Program-made: the position numbers and the translations under genes
Shown here: positions 19,172-29,621 of the stretch, piece after piece
How positions within the stretch are numbered: the first letter of the stretch is position 1
Layout: each line of letters opens with the position of its first letter
DNA from: Roseburia inulinivorans DSM 16841
GTDB taxonomy: Bacteria > Bacillota > Clostridia > Lachnospirales > Lachnospiraceae
DNA: 64,000 nt
NCBI RefSeq assembly: GCF_000174195.1
Contig: NZ_ACFY01000165.1
Span: forward strand, 1-64,000
Direction: 5' to 3'
Notes under the pieces: generated by a model
Database searches by the model: none
What the model saw: the letters and a program-made list of their open reading frames with translations, nothing else
What the model was told of the DNA's origin: nothing

Positions 19172-21895
19172 TTATAATGTAATATTTCCCTGGGCAAGAA
19201 CCACTTCGATCTGATGTGTCTCATTGCCAGAAAGTTTCTCGATCATATTCTTAGGAAGAATTGCCTCATGCTGTTTTGGCACAAAATTTATCTTCTCTCC
19301 GTCCACCGTTACATCTGCAATCTGATATTCTCCATAATCCTTTTCTTCGCGGTTCAAATAAGTGATCTTCCAGTTTTTGTCTGCGAACTGCAGTGTAAGG
19401 GATGCCTTTTTCTCTTCATCAAACTGCTCTTTTAAAAGTTTTGGTTCTAAGATCATATCACCGACCTGACCTCTTACTCCGAACATCTCTGTGATCACCG
19501 TCAGCATATACCAGCTTGCAGCTCCTGTCAGATAATGGTACATACCACGTCCTCTTCCATTGAAGTATTCCGGAATTCCAGGATAGATGCGGCTTACTTC
19601 GAAGTTTGCCGACTGTCTGTACAATGCATGCAAAGACTTATAACCTTCCTTTGCAAATCCACGTTTGTAAAGTGCATTGGCATACATCACTGCCATATGG
19701 GAAAAGACTGCTCCGTTTTCTTTATCTCCATAGGAAAATCCAAACATTCTTCCAAGATCTGTCTTGACTTCCCCGAAATCTGTATTCAGACGGTAGCCAC
19801 CTACTTTTTCATCATAGAGATAACGGTCTGCACTCTTCGTGATCTGCCGGATCTGTTCGTCTGTCGCAGTGCCAGCCATGATGGGAAATACCTGACCGGT
19901 TAACATCATGCGGACACCGGTTTTTGTATCTCCTTCTACCTGACGTCCATGATTATCATAGTAACCGTTAAACCAGCCGCTTTCTTCCGAATCCTTTACC
20001 CACTCATTTTTCCGGATATGCTCCATTAACCACTCCGATTTGTGACGCAGGTTTTCAGTCAGTTTTTCAATGGAGATCTCTACTTTTTCTCCGCTTGTGT
20101 CATGCTCACACGCATGTAAATATTCCTCTAATACATGCAGCTTCTTCTCAACAGAATCGTATAATGCCGGATTATCTTCCAAAAGGCTCACAATCTCTGC
20201 CAGAAGGGAAACCGTTTCTTTTCCGGTTTTCTTCCGGTATGCTTCCAGCAATTCTGCAATATCGGCAAGGTTGCCTGCATAAGCATTGGAAAATGCCACG
20301 CTCTCGCCCTTCTCAGAAGCCATATCCAGCGCATCATTCCAGTCTGCGCCGCGCAGTCTTATGTTATTGTGTTCTCCAACTTCGTAAAAAGCGGTAAGAT
20401 TCTGTAACAGCAGATGCTCTAAAATCGTGCCCTCTTCCCGCACGCCACGCTTGGTCTTCTGCCAGCAGCCATAGGATTCATCCCACAGTGTATCTGTCCT
20501 GGTTCCTCTTGCGATCTGTTTGTCTTTAAAATAAGCAGCCTCTTTTTCTAACAGTTCAAGATCTCCGGTCTGGTCAATATAAAACTTTGTTGTGATCATT
20601 GGCCATACACCATGATCCATCCACACTCTTGTGATATGATTCCGGTCTGCAACAAACTCTCCCTGTTTACTTCCGATGATCGTTGCATTACTTCCATCTA
20701 CACGGACACCGGCAAAATTATCAAGCAGCATCTGTCTTACTCCATCTGGATTCATGATCAAAAGTGCCAGACAATCCTGCCAGAGATCACGCCAGCCCCT
20801 TCCTCCCTTTCCGTAATCATGATGCGGAAGGAAGGAGCAGCCATAAATACGGCGCAGGATTGGCTGAAAACTTACCCAGTGCATAAACTGGTTGAAATCC
20901 GAATCTCCGGTATGATAAGCGACATTTACTTTTTCCTGCCAGTATGCCTTTGTTTTTTCCAGTTCTTCCAATACCATCTCTCTGGTTGTATAAGTTTTGG
21001 AAAGATTCCTGATCTCCTGAATATCTTCTGTAATTCCGGTAAAGATCAGATAACTGCATTCCTCTTCCGGCTCTAATGTGACCTCTGAAAAATGAAGACC
21101 TCCAACTGCCTCTAATCCTTCGATCCTTGTTCCTGCTTTGACACCCTCTGCATTTTTTACAATGGCATATGGTCTCTCAAAGTTACCGCCCTCTCCGACA
21201 AAATCCTCTGCTGTCGGATAAAAATCTACCGGCTTTTCTCCATTGCCACTCCAGCCCACGCAGTAATAAGTCATATGATTGACCTGATGTCCTCTCTCAT
21301 CGAAAGACAATGTCGGTGTCACCAGAACGCCTATGTCTGTCGTTTCAATTCTATGTAATAAAGATGTTACATGTCTGTGGTCACGGATATTGTCCGCGCT
21401 TCTTCCATATAATGGTATCGCCGCCGTCGGTGTAACTGTCTGTGCCATGCGTCCTGTGTTTGTGATCGTCACCAGCATGACCTCAACGTTTTTCTCTACT
21501 GGAATAAAAGAAAGTATTTCTCCGCGAAGCTGATACTTTTTGGATTCCCTTGTCGTCTTCTGCCACATAAATCCGGCTGTCACTTCACTGTCATCCTGCA
21601 TTTCCGTAAATTTCTTACTTAACGCTTCTGCTGCATTACCAGTCAAAGACCAGCTTCCGATTCCCTTCACATTGCACCAGAAGTTTCTGCTGTTCCGGTT
21701 ATTGACAAGATTTTCTGCACTTACCGGCTCCAGTAAAAATGTATTCTGATCTATCTTCGCATCACCGCCGAGATTCGGTGTTAAGGAACTTTTCAACCCT
21801 GCTTCCCCTGCAATTGGAAAATAAAGATAGCTGATATTTTCCGCTTTTTTCAAATGGAATGTTCCCTGTGTATCTTCAAATTGATATCCTTTCAT
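19172..21895 (-). CDS. GH94-family-like glycoside phosphorylase
   Basis: This 907-residue cytosolic enzyme has the GH94 domain order: beta-sandwich (1-290), linker helices, an alpha/alpha-barrel catalytic domain and a C-terminal beta domain. IRLRGADWNDALDMASEKGE carries the Asp expected to be the general acid of inverting phosphorolysis. GRGWRDLWQDCLALL and RVWMDHGVWPMI line the active site in related enzymes. It would release sugar-1-phosphate from an imported beta-glucoside. The length exceeds cellobiose phosphorylase (about 810), so cellobiose is not assumed; laminari- or sophoro-oligosaccharides are possible. Confidence 0.82.
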   Translation of the reverse strand: MKGYQFEDTQGTFHLKKAENISYLYFPIAGEAGLKSSLTPNLGGDAKIDQNTFLLEPVSAENLVNNRNSRNFWCNVKGIGSWSLTGNAAEALSKKFTEMQDDSEVTAGFMWQKTTRESKKYQLRGEILSFIPVEKNVEVMLVTITNTGRMAQTVTPTAAIPLYGRSADNIRDHRHVTSLLHRIETTDIGVLVTPTLSFDERGHQVNHMTYYCVGWSGNGEKPVDFYPTAEDFVGEGGNFERPYAIVKNAEGVKAGTRIEGLEAVGGLHFSEVTLEPEEECSYLIFTGITEDIQEIRNLSKTYTTREMVLEELEKTKAYWQEKVNVAYHTGDSDFNQFMHWVSFQPILRRIYGCSFLPHHDYGKGGRGWRDLWQDCLALLIMNPDGVRQMLLDNFAGVRVDGSNATIIGSKQGEFVADRNHITRVWMDHGVWPMITTKFYIDQTGDLELLEKEAAYFKDKQIARGTRTDTLWDESYGCWQKTKRGVREEGTILEHLLLQNLTAFYEVGEHNNIRLRGADWNDALDMASEKGESVAFSNAYAGNLADIAELLEAYRKKTGKETVSLLAEIVSLLEDNPALYDSVEKKLHVLEEYLHACEHDTSGEKVEISIEKLTENLRHKSEWLMEHIRKNEWVKDSEESGWFNGYYDNHGRQVEGDTKTGVRMMLTGQVFPIMAGTATDEQIRQITKSADRYLYDEKVGGYRLNTDFGEVKTDLGRMFGFSYGDKENGAVFSHMAVMYANALYKRGFAKEGYKSLHALYRQSANFEVSRIYPGIPEYFNGRGRGMYHYLTGAASWYMLTVITEMFGVRGQVGDMILEPKLLKEQFDEEKKASLTLQFADKNWKITYLNREEKDYGEYQIADVTVDGEKINFVPKQHEAILPKNMIEKLSGNETHQIEVVLAQGNITL

Positions 21896-21947
21896 CCTGA
21901 TCCTACCCTTCCTACTTTGATATTTTTATTCTAAAAAAGCAAGGCAC

Positions 21948-21987
21948 AAAAAAAGGATACTCTTTTTCAAAAAGGTATCCTTTTTTT
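21948..21987 (-). terminator. terminator after the beta-helix lipoprotein gene
   Basis: A7-GGATAC and GTATCC-T7 arms close around an A/T-rich loop. The hairpin lies 6 nt after the lipoprotein stop and has T-runs on both strands, so it can also work in reverse. Its sequence nearly repeats the hairpin at 23854-23889. Confidence 0.8.
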
Positions 21988-21992
21988 ATATC

Positions 21993-23805
21993 TTACCGGA
22001 TCAGACCGTTCTCATATTCACAGATCACTTTTCGTTCTCCTGCAAAAGTCACCGAATCTCCCGATTCATTGATAATATGGTTCATGCCCGGATATCCGGT
22101 CAGCATCACGGTACAGATATTGTGTACTTTCACTCCATTCTTATCCGGCACCTCCATGGCGGTGTCAAGTTCCACAGACGCATCACGGTTATACAGGTAA
22201 ACGCCAAGCCCCCATGCCTCAAACGTATCCACAGCATCATCCACATAAAAAGAAGCGTATCCATTCTTCTGTCCCTCATGGCTCATCCAAACCTCCTGGT
22301 TTGGAACATCATATGGGATCTCGCTCTGATACATATACACTTTTCCGTGATCTCCATTCCATACCGTCTGATACTGTTCAAAATGTTCTACCATCAGCGC
22401 ATACATCGTGACATCATCCCCGTTGATGATGATTCCATTTTCTGCCTCGTTTTTCTCCCACGCAACATTGTCTCCGTGGTCTGCACGCCATACCCAGAAG
22501 TTATCCCCGACCACATGGTTGCTGTTGATCGTAGCGCAGCACTTTACGCTTACCGGTGTGTCTGTATCTGTTCCTCCGACATGGAAAAACAGATCGCTTA
22601 AATAAATATTTTTTCCATTATCCTCTGATTTCTGACCCTCGTTACCGATGACAAGAAGATTGTCTGATTTTATTTCCCCGGCATCAAAAAGTAATCCTGC
22701 AAGGATCAGTCCCTGCACATTCCCTGTTTCCAGGCAGACGTTTCCTTTTGCTGCACGCAGGGTTGCCAGTCCCATGCCAAGCACGATTGTATCCGGACGA
22801 TTTACAGCAATCGGTTCCTCAAGGTCATAAATTCCAGGTGTCAGAAGCAGATTTTTTCCTTCTTCCAATGCCTGATTCATCGTCTCTGCCGTATCTTTCT
22901 CCGGCTTTGCAACATAAAACTGGTCAATCGGAATTTTTTCTCCCTCGCTGCCATTTTCCCATGAAACACCGATAGCATTTTCCCGCTCTTTTGGCACATA
23001 GACCATATAACCTTCCTCATCATCATAGATCAAAAACGGTTTTTCCTGCATGGCTTCGGTCTTTTCCACCTCTGTGTACGGAACGACCGGCCAGGTTCCG
23101 GTTGGATTTTTTTCCTTCCTCTGTGCCGACAAAGACCATATTCCAGTTAGCCCCCATCCACGCTTTCCAGTTACAGTTTCTGGAAAGCCATTGCTGCTGT
23201 GACCCGGAATCTGTCATCAGGTCGGTGTTGGAGTCCGCCAGAAATCCGCCACTGCACCATCCGTATTCATCATGCAGAAACAATGCACCATCGACCTGCA
23301 CTCTCCGCATAAACGTTGCCTGCGAGACTGCCCACATCGTGTTCGTTTTCAGCTCGATGTTTTCCACTCCGCGCCAGAAATTGCAGCACGCATTGTGATT
23401 CGACGGATCGTCCGAAAGCCATCTTGCGGTACATTGCAGGCTCTGTAATTTTGTGTCAGTCGGAAGTTCTCCAAGCCCTGCCACCTGTGTATAAAACCCA
23501 ACATCCGCCTCGATCGTCTCGTCATACTCTCCCGGCATAAAATATATGGCATAACGCGCCTCCCCAAACTGATCTGCTTCCTGTTTCTCATAAATAGCAT
23601 CCAATGTTTGTGCCACCTGCCCCGGATCATCCTCCGGCGAAAAAATATAGGTATTTTCGCCAAATAATTCTGTATGAAACTCTGCATCCCTTGTTGTCAT
23701 ATCTTTTGTATCCATTTTACTGCTTTCCTTTGTTCCACACCCCGTCATAAGCATACACGCTGCCCCGAATAAAAGCAGCATTTTCCCACAGTGTCCTTTT
23801 TTCAT
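21993..23805 (-). CDS. secreted beta-helix lipoprotein, GH55/pectate-lyase-3-like (frameshifted)
   Basis: The start at 23805 has GGGAGG upstream and gives a lipoprotein signal ending LMTGCG. A longer start at 23874 would lie inside a terminator hairpin. The mature part resembles two-domain right-handed beta-helix proteins of the GH55 type, with paired repeats such as YAIYFMPGEYDETIEADVGF and LLLTPGIYDLEEPIAVNRPD. The frame changes at the T7 run 23107-23113. Removing one base joins VFVGTEEGK to NPTGTWPVVPYTE and gives about 600 residues. It is anchored outside the cell and probably trims or binds the polysaccharide whose products the phosphorylases split. GH55 members act on beta-1,3-glucan, but I cannot assign catalysis here. 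Confidence 0.75.
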
Positions 23806-23853
23806 GATTTTTTCCTCCCTCTCCCTTATCAGCATAACGGTATCCGGGCACAA

Positions 23854-23889
23854 AAAAAGGACACCTTTTTTCACAAAGGTATCCTTTTT
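23854..23889 (-). terminator. terminator upstream of the beta-helix lipoprotein gene
   Basis: Arms 23854-23868 and 23875-23889 (A5-GGACACC-TTT with AAA-GGTATCC-T5, one mismatch) form a terminator hairpin. It ends transcription from the Eis-like/hemW/lepA side. It is almost a copy of the hairpin at 21948-21987. Confidence 0.7.
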
Positions 23890-23907
23890 CCATATAGAAA
23901 TATTTTT

Positions 23908-24777
23908 TTAAAAGTACTCCATAATAAAGTTTTTCTTTGGATAAAAAATCTGCCCGATGGTTCCATTCTGTATTACCTTCTGATCCAGTATCTCTACCGA
24001 ATCGTAATCTGATATCTCACCCTCTGCAAATCCCCGGAAAATACCGTGTGCAAAATCTGCAATATCCATGGTAATCTACGGCACCTGATCCTGTGGCATA
24101 CGCTCAATCGCAGTCAGTGTTCCGTTGGTAAAACGAATCCAGTAACTGCCGTTATTTTGTGGTAATACAGAATTGGTTATCCCAAGGATCACCTGTCCGT
24201 TTCCACGGTAAGCCGCCTTTTTCAACACACGCTCCACATTCACCACTCTCACCATGCCAAGCGGTATCTGATTTTCAGAAAAAGCTCCCATAGACCATTC
24301 CTTTACCAGACATTCCATCGTCTTGCATGCAGGAATCGTAAAGATTACCTGCACATGATCGCTTTCCATTGTTTTTACCAGTGCTAAAAATCCCTGAAGG
24401 CCTTCCTTCCCTGCATAAACTAACCGAGTGCAGACAACAATCTGTCCCTCGTTCCGCATCTCTTTATGGATGGTAAAATAAGCTGACGGCTTCCCACTGC
24501 CACGGTAATACAGGTATGTAAACTCCTGATCCTTATACGGATTAGACTCTGTCACAAACGCATATTCATAACCTTCATTGTGGATCATACCGTTATACTT
24601 CACTTCCCATGCTCCGTACAACTGCTTTACATCTGAAAGCACCTGTTTCCGGTTGGATTCATCCACCAATACAAAATAGCCATCTTTCATATCAAAAGAA
24701 AGAATCATGGACAAAAGATACTGACACTGCTTTCCGAAACATCCAATCTCGAAACCGAATTTCCGATAATACAACAT
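23908..24777 (-). pseudogene. Eis-like GNAT acetyltransferase remnant
   Basis: The frame begins at MLYYRKFGFEIGCFGKQCQY, which corresponds to the end of the GNAT domain of Eis-type acetyltransferases. About 120 N-terminal residues are absent, and an in-frame TGA precedes the first ATG. The middle GNAT-like and C-terminal SCP2-like parts follow, including VERVLKKAAYRGNGQVILGI. A TAG at 24076-24078 stops the frame after MPQDQVP, yet the same frame continues (ITMDIADFAHGIFRGFAEGE) to TAA at 23908-23910, which matches the family C-terminus. The gene is therefore truncated at the front and carries an internal stop. It abuts hemW by 14 nt, which suggests a deletion joined the two. Confidence 0.8.
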
Positions 24778-24791
24778 TCATCTACACAAGA

Positions 24792-26036
24792 TCACAGCAT
24801 AAATTGTGCCACCACATAATTATTTAAGTCCATCCCTTTGTCAGTCAGATAAATCCTGCCCTCACGTTTTAAGAGCAGTTCTTCCTGCTGCAAATGATTC
24901 AATGCGTCTCCGTAGACTGCCTCGATTGGAATGCCAAATGCCTGTGTGAATTCTTCCCGGTAAAAGCCGTCCCTCATGCGGAGACCCAAAAACATAAATT
25001 CCTCCATCTGCTCGTTCCTTGTAGTCTGCTCTGCTGCCGCATGCAGGTTTACTGCCGGAACCAGTATGTGCGTGCCGTCAGCAGAATAAACCGCACTGCC
25101 TGTCACACCCTCAGTTAACGGATACTGCATATAGCAATCGTGAATATTTTCACATTCTGACAGATACGTGTACAGATCCCTCGTATTGGAATACCGTACA
25201 TTGTCGATCAGGGAAGATGCACCAAGTCCCACACCGAGATAATCGACACGTTTCCAGTAACCGATATTGTGTCTGCACTCATATCCCGGCTTTGCAAAAT
25301 TGGAAACCTCATACCAGTGATAACCGGCCTCCTTTAAAATGTGCTGTATCATCTTCGTGGTCTGGTACTCCTCCTCCTCCGTCGGGAGAGATTCTGTCTG
25401 CATGCCCGCCTCCTGCCTGACTGCATCAAACCGATACAGTTCATAAAACGGCGTGCCCTTCTCAATGATGAGTGAGTAGGCAGAAATATGTTCCGGTTTT
25501 AATTTTAAAACCTGATACAGGGAATCACAGAAAATCTCCGGTGTCTGCCCCGGCAATGAACTCATCAGGTCGATATTGATATTGGAAAATCCATGTTTTC
25601 TCGCCATGTCATACGTCTTTAAAAACTGCTCAAACGTATGGATCCTTCCAAGAATCTTAAGCTCCTCATTGTGCACCGACTGTAATCCGATACTCAGACG
25701 GTTGATTCCGATTCTGCGATAAACTTCAAATTTATGCTCCGTGATTGTACCCGGATTGCACTCGATCGTGATCTCTGCATCCTGTTCCACCGAAAAATAG
25801 TGATATACCGTCTCCATGATTGCCTGCATATAGTCTTCCTTCAGCCAGGAAGGGGTACCGCCGCCGATAAAAATCGTCGTGATCCTGCGATCTTTATACT
25901 TTGCTCCGTAAAAAGCAAGTTCCTTCTGCAGTGCCGCCACGTAACTCTTCTGCGTCTGCTCGTCTGCCGCAAAAGAAAGGAAATCGCAGTAATCACATTT
26001 TTTCACACAAAATGGAATATGAATATATAACTCCAA
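24792..26036 (-). CDS. hemW: HemW, radical SAM heme chaperone
   Basis: This 414-residue protein has the radical-SAM cluster motif CVKKCDYC (CX3CX2C), the glycine-rich GGGTPS and, near the middle, HNIGYWKRVDYLGVGLGASS, whose HNxxYW part is the heme-binding signature of HemW rather than HemN. HemW delivers heme to membrane enzymes and was long annotated as an oxygen-independent coproporphyrinogen oxidase. It starts 4 nt after lepA ends, the common lepA-hemW order in Firmicutes. Confidence 0.93.
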   Translation of the reverse strand: MELYIHIPFCVKKCDYCDFLSFAADEQTQKSYVAALQKELAFYGAKYKDRRITTIFIGGGTPSWLKEDYMQAIMETVYHYFSVEQDAEITIECNPGTITEHKFEVYRRIGINRLSIGLQSVHNEELKILGRIHTFEQFLKTYDMARKHGFSNINIDLMSSLPGQTPEIFCDSLYQVLKLKPEHISAYSLIIEKGTPFYELYRFDAVRQEAGMQTESLPTEEEEYQTTKMIQHILKEAGYHWYEVSNFAKPGYECRHNIGYWKRVDYLGVGLGASSLIDNVRYSNTRDLYTYLSECENIHDCYMQYPLTEGVTGSAVYSADGTHILVPAVNLHAAAEQTTRNEQMEEFMFLGLRMRDGFYREEFTQAFGIPIEAVYGDALNHLQQEELLLKREGRIYLTDKGMDLNNYVVAQFML

Positions 26037-26040
26037 AATC

Positions 26041-27852
26041 TTAATCCTCGTCTAATTTCAATACGCTCATGAAGGCTTCCTGCGGGATCTCCACGTTACC
26101 AACCTGACGCATACGTTTCTTACCTTCCTTCTGTTTCTCCAGAAGTTTCTTCTTACGGGAGATATCACCACCATAACACTTGGCAAGTACGTCTTTACGC
26201 ATTGCTTTTACCGTCTCTCGCGCAATGACTTTGCCACCGACAGCTGCCTGGATCGGGATCTCAAATAAATGTCTTGGGATCTCTTCTTTCAGGCGCTCGC
26301 ACATTCTTCTTCCGCGGTCATAAGCACTGTCTTTGAACACGATAAAGGAAAGGGCGTCCACCTGCTCCTTATTGATGAGAATATCGAGTTTTACAAGCTC
26401 AGACGGCTCATATCCTTTCATCTCATAGTCAAAAGACGCATATCCTCTCGAACGTGATTTTAATGCGTCAAAGAAATCGTAAATGATCTCGTTCAACGGA
26501 AGATCGTATTTGATGAGTGCACGTGTTTCCTCCAGATATTCCATGCTGATATAGACACCGCGCCGCTCCTGGCATAAGGTCATGATCGCACCGACATAAT
26601 CCTTTGTCACCATGATCTCCGCTGAGACGATCGGTTCTTCCATGTAATCAATTTCGGACGGATCCGGCAAGTTTGACGGATTTGTCAGGTCAATGACTTC
26701 GCCGTTTGTCTTATGCACCTTGTATACAACGCCCGGAGCCGTTGTCACAAGATCAAGGTTGAATTCCCTCTCCAGACGTTCCTGGATGATCTCTAAATGA
26801 AGCAGTCCAAGGAAACCGCAGCGGAATCCAAAGCCCAAAGCAAGGGATGTCTCAGGCTCAAAATACAAAGAGGCATCGTTGATCTGTAATTTTTCCAGTG
26901 CATCTCTCAGATCCGGATACTTTGCACTGTCCGCCGGGTAAAGACCACAATAAACCATCGGATTGACCTTTTTGTATCCCGGAAGTGCCTCTGCACATGG
27001 GCGGTCTGCATTCGTTACTGTATCGCCCACGCGGGTATCCCGCACGTTCTTAATGCTCGCACAGATATAACCTACCATACCTGCAGACAGCTCATCACAC
27101 GGAATAAACTGACCTGCACCAAAGTATCCAACCTCAGTCACTTCGTCCATAGCTCCGGTTGCCATCATTTTGATCTTATCCCCTACTTTTACCGTTCCTT
27201 CCTTCACACGGCAGAACACGATCACGCCCTTGTAGGAATCATAAAGCGCATCAAAAATCAGTGCTTTTAACGGTGCATCCGGATCACCGGTCGGTGCCGG
27301 GATTTTCTCCACGATCTGCTCTAACACCTGATCGATATTCAGTCCGGTTTTTGCAGAGATCCGCGGTGCATCATGCGCTTCAATTCCGATCACATCCTCA
27401 ATCTCCTGAATCACTTCATCCGGCTGTGCGCTCGGAAGGTCAATCTTATTGATGACCGGCATAACATCCAGATCATGGTCTAACGCCAGATACACGTTAG
27501 CAAGTGTCTGCGCCTCCACGCCCTGTGCTGCATCCACAACTAAAATTGCTCCGTCACACGCCGCCAGACTTCTGGATACCTCATAGTTAAAATCCACGTG
27601 TCCCGGTGTGTCAATGAGGTTAAAAATATACTCTTCCCCATCTTTTGCCTTATAAATAATACGGACTGCCTGCGATTTGATCGTGATTCCACGCTCTCTT
27701 TCCAAATCCATATTGTCGAGCACCTGTGCCTGCATCTCACGGCTTGTGAGTGTTCCGGTACTCTCTATGATACGATCCGCCAGCGTTGATTTGCCGTGAT
27801 CGATATGTGCGATAATACAAAAATTACGAATTCTACTCTGATCAATTGCCAC
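26041..27852 (-). CDS. lepA: elongation factor 4 (LepA)
   Basis: This 603-residue translational GTPase has G1 [10 protein letters not shown]3 DTPGH and G4 NKID, the LepA-specific C-terminal domain and a basic tail ([20 protein letters not shown]). It back-translocates stalled ribosomes. The start is GTG (27850-27852) with AGGAG 9 nt upstream. Length and domain order are standard. A promoter is placed at 27918-27946. Confidence 0.97.
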   Translation of the reverse strand: MAIDQSRIRNFCIIAHIDHGKSTLADRIIESTGTLTSREMQAQVLDNMDLERERGITIKSQAVRIIYKAKDGEEYIFNLIDTPGHVDFNYEVSRSLAACDGAILVVDAAQGVEAQTLANVYLALDHDLDVMPVINKIDLPSAQPDEVIQEIEDVIGIEAHDAPRISAKTGLNIDQVLEQIVEKIPAPTGDPDAPLKALIFDALYDSYKGVIVFCRVKEGTVKVGDKIKMMATGAMDEVTEVGYFGAGQFIPCDELSAGMVGYICASIKNVRDTRVGDTVTNADRPCAEALPGYKKVNPMVYCGLYPADSAKYPDLRDALEKLQINDASLYFEPETSLALGFGFRCGFLGLLHLEIIQERLEREFNLDLVTTAPGVVYKVHKTNGEVIDLTNPSNLPDPSEIDYMEEPIVSAEIMVTKDYVGAIMTLCQERRGVYISMEYLEETRALIKYDLPLNEIIYDFFDALKSRSRGYASFDYEMKGYEPSELVKLDILINKEQVDALSFIVFKDSAYDRGRRMCERLKEEIPRHLFEIPIQAAVGGKVIARETVKAMRKDVLAKCYGGDISRKKKLLEKQKEGKKRMRQVGNVEIPQEAFMSVLKLDED

Positions 27853-27917
27853 TCTTTATTTCTCCTGTTTCTTAAAAATAGAAAATTTCTCTTTCAAAGC
27901 TTTTCTTTTGCCTATAT

Positions 27918-27946
27918 ATGTTACCATACTCACATTGTTTCGGCAA
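27918..27946 (-). promoter_or_regulatory. promoter of lepA-hemW
   Basis: On the minus strand TTGCCG (27941-27946) and TAACAT (27918-27923) are separated by 17 nt. They lie about 70 nt upstream of the lepA GTG. Confidence 0.5.
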
Positions 27947-27989
27947 TTATTATATGAAATCCCGGCTATACTATCATACATTTATTTTG

Positions 27990-28622
27990 TTATACGAGCA
28001 GACTCTTCGTATAGGCTTCTTTCGGATCGTGAAAAATATCTTCTGTCTCCCCTATTTCAATCATTCTTCCATCCTTCATAACCATGATACGGTCGCACAT
28101 ATGATAAACTACATTGATATCATGGGATATGAACAGATATGACAGGTTCATTTCTTCCTGCAGCTTCTGTAAAAGTTCCATGATCTGTGCCTGAATGGTC
28201 ACATCCAGTGCAGACACCGGTTCATCTGCAATGATAAACCCCGGATTTGTGATAAGCGCCTGTGCGATACTGATCCTCTGTCTCTGTCCCCCGGACAATT
28301 CGGATGGCAGACGATGGAAATACTTCTCATCCATTCCGACGCGGGCAAGCATATCATAAGCCGCCGCCTTACGGTCAGCCTTAGACATTGCACACTTTTT
28401 ATCCAGAATACCGGCTGCCCTGAGCGGTTCCATCAATAGCCACCCGATCGTTTTGGATGGATTCAGGCTGCTGTACGGATCCTGAAAAATCATCTGGGGG
28501 CGGCTGACATGACAGCTCACCTCTCCCGACATATGCTCCTGCATTCCAAGGATTGCCTTGGAAAGCGACGTCTTTCCGCAGCCGCTCTCACCGACCAGAC
28601 CGAGACTTTCTCCCTCATACAC
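27990..28622 (-). CDS. oppF: OppF/DppF-type peptide ABC ATPase (frameshifted from OppD)
   Basis: Walker A GESGCGKTS, signature LSGGQRQR, Walker B FIIADEP and a switch His (FISHD) identify an oligopeptide-transporter ATPase. The GTG at 28620-28622 is only an internal codon. The same frame is open to 28763 and encodes [20 protein letters not shown] and the Y-loop region without any start codon. One base fewer in the T7 run 28740-28746 would fuse this frame to the end of the OppD-like ORF. The native product is therefore probably a single two-domain ATPase (about 530 residues) or an OppF with a damaged start. Confidence 0.85.
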   Translation of the reverse strand: MYEGESLGLVGESGCGKTSLSKAILGMQEHMSGEVSCHVSRPQMIFQDPYSSLNPSKTIGWLLMEPLRAAGILDKKCAMSKADRKAAAYDMLARVGMDEKYFHRLPSELSGGQRQRISIAQALITNPGFIIADEPVSALDVTIQAQIMELLQKLQEEMNLSYLFISHDINVVYHMCDRIMVMKDGRMIEIGETEDIFHDPKEAYTKSLLV

Positions 28623-28689
28623 ATCAAAACTGACATGTTCTACCGCATATTGTTTTTCTTTCTTTTTGAAAATGGAATTGGTTCTGTCT

Positions 28690-29580
28690 TCATAATATAC
28701 AGACAGATCTTTTACCGTAAGAACCTTTGTATTGCTTTCTTTTTTTACGGAAATCCTCGGCTTTTAACCTGGAAGGAACTGCCTCGATCAGATTTCTTGT
28801 GTATGCTTCCTTCGGGTGCATGAAAATCTTCTCTGTTTCATCTGCTTCCACCACAACTCCGTCTTTCATGACAACGACCTTATGGCAGATACGTCTTGCC
28901 AGATTCAGGTCATGTGTGATAAAAAGCATTGCATTCTGTTCACTCTTGTTGATGTCTTTTAACAATTCCACGATCTGTGTCTGGATCGTCACATCCAATG
29001 CTGTCGTAGGCTCATCTGCTATGATCAGATCCGGATGCAGGATCACCGCCATGGCGATCATCACCCGCTGTCTCATGCCTCCGGACAGCTGGTGCGGATA
29101 ACTGTCATAAACCTTCTTCGCATCCTTAAGCCCGACTGCCTGAAATGTTTCCAGTACTTTTTCGTAACGCTTCTCTTTCTCTAGATCCGTATGAAGCCTT
29201 ACGATCTCATCCACCTGGACACCGGCTTTTTTTGTCGGATTTAAGGAGGTCATCGGCTCCTGAAATATCATGGACATCCGGCTTCCCTGAAATCTGCGGT
29301 ACAGCCGCTCATCAAAAGGTCTGTCTGCTTCTCTTAATACTTCCCCATCCACGATTATTTTCCCGGATGTCACCTGTGCCTGCTTTGACAGAAGCCCCAT
29401 GAGTGTCAGTGAGGTGATTGATTTTCCGGATCCTGATTCTCCGACAATTCCTACGATCTCACCACTGTTCACTTCTATATTTACATGCTTAACAACTTCC
29501 ATGCCATCAAAAGAAACGGATAAATCTTCTATCTGAACGATTTTTTTCTGTTTGCTGTCTTTTTGCTGTTCCACTTTCAT
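28690..29580 (-). CDS. oppD: OppD/DppD-type peptide ABC ATPase
   Basis: This nucleotide-binding domain has Walker [10 protein letters not shown], signature LSGGMRQR, Walker B LIIADEP, the switch His in FITHD and the oligopeptide/dipeptide C-terminal extension ([18 protein letters not shown]). It energises uptake of peptides with the OppB/C permeases upstream. The last about 15 residues after FRKK are probably out-of-frame (see the T7 run at 28740-28746). This importer is the nearest candidate to take up the signalling peptide encoded at 35408. Confidence 0.9.
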   Translation of the reverse strand: MKVEQQKDSKQKKIVQIEDLSVSFDGMEVVKHVNIEVNSGEIVGIVGESGSGKSITSLTLMGLLSKQAQVTSGKIIVDGEVLREADRPFDERLYRRFQGSRMSMIFQEPMTSLNPTKKAGVQVDEIVRLHTDLEKEKRYEKVLETFQAVGLKDAKKVYDSYPHQLSGGMRQRVMIAMAVILHPDLIIADEPTTALDVTIQTQIVELLKDINKSEQNAMLFITHDLNLARRICHKVVVMKDGVVVEADETEKIFMHPKEAYTRNLIEAVPSRLKAEDFRKKRKQYKGSYGKRSVCIL

Positions 29581-29621
29581 ATACTTATCCCCAGTCTGTC
29601 ATTCATTCTACCACATAGCCT

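Noticed and set aside
23806..23874. Longer start of the beta-helix lipoprotein
   Set aside because: The extra 23 codons lie largely in a terminator hairpin, and the start at 23805 has GGGAGG and a proper lipoprotein signal.
11868..24078. TAG read as an amino acid (stop-codon reassignment)
   Set aside because: Two internal TAGs were seen, but TAG also ends intact genes here (for example the stop at 10425-10427), and one of the two affected genes is clearly degraded. Mutation or error is simpler.
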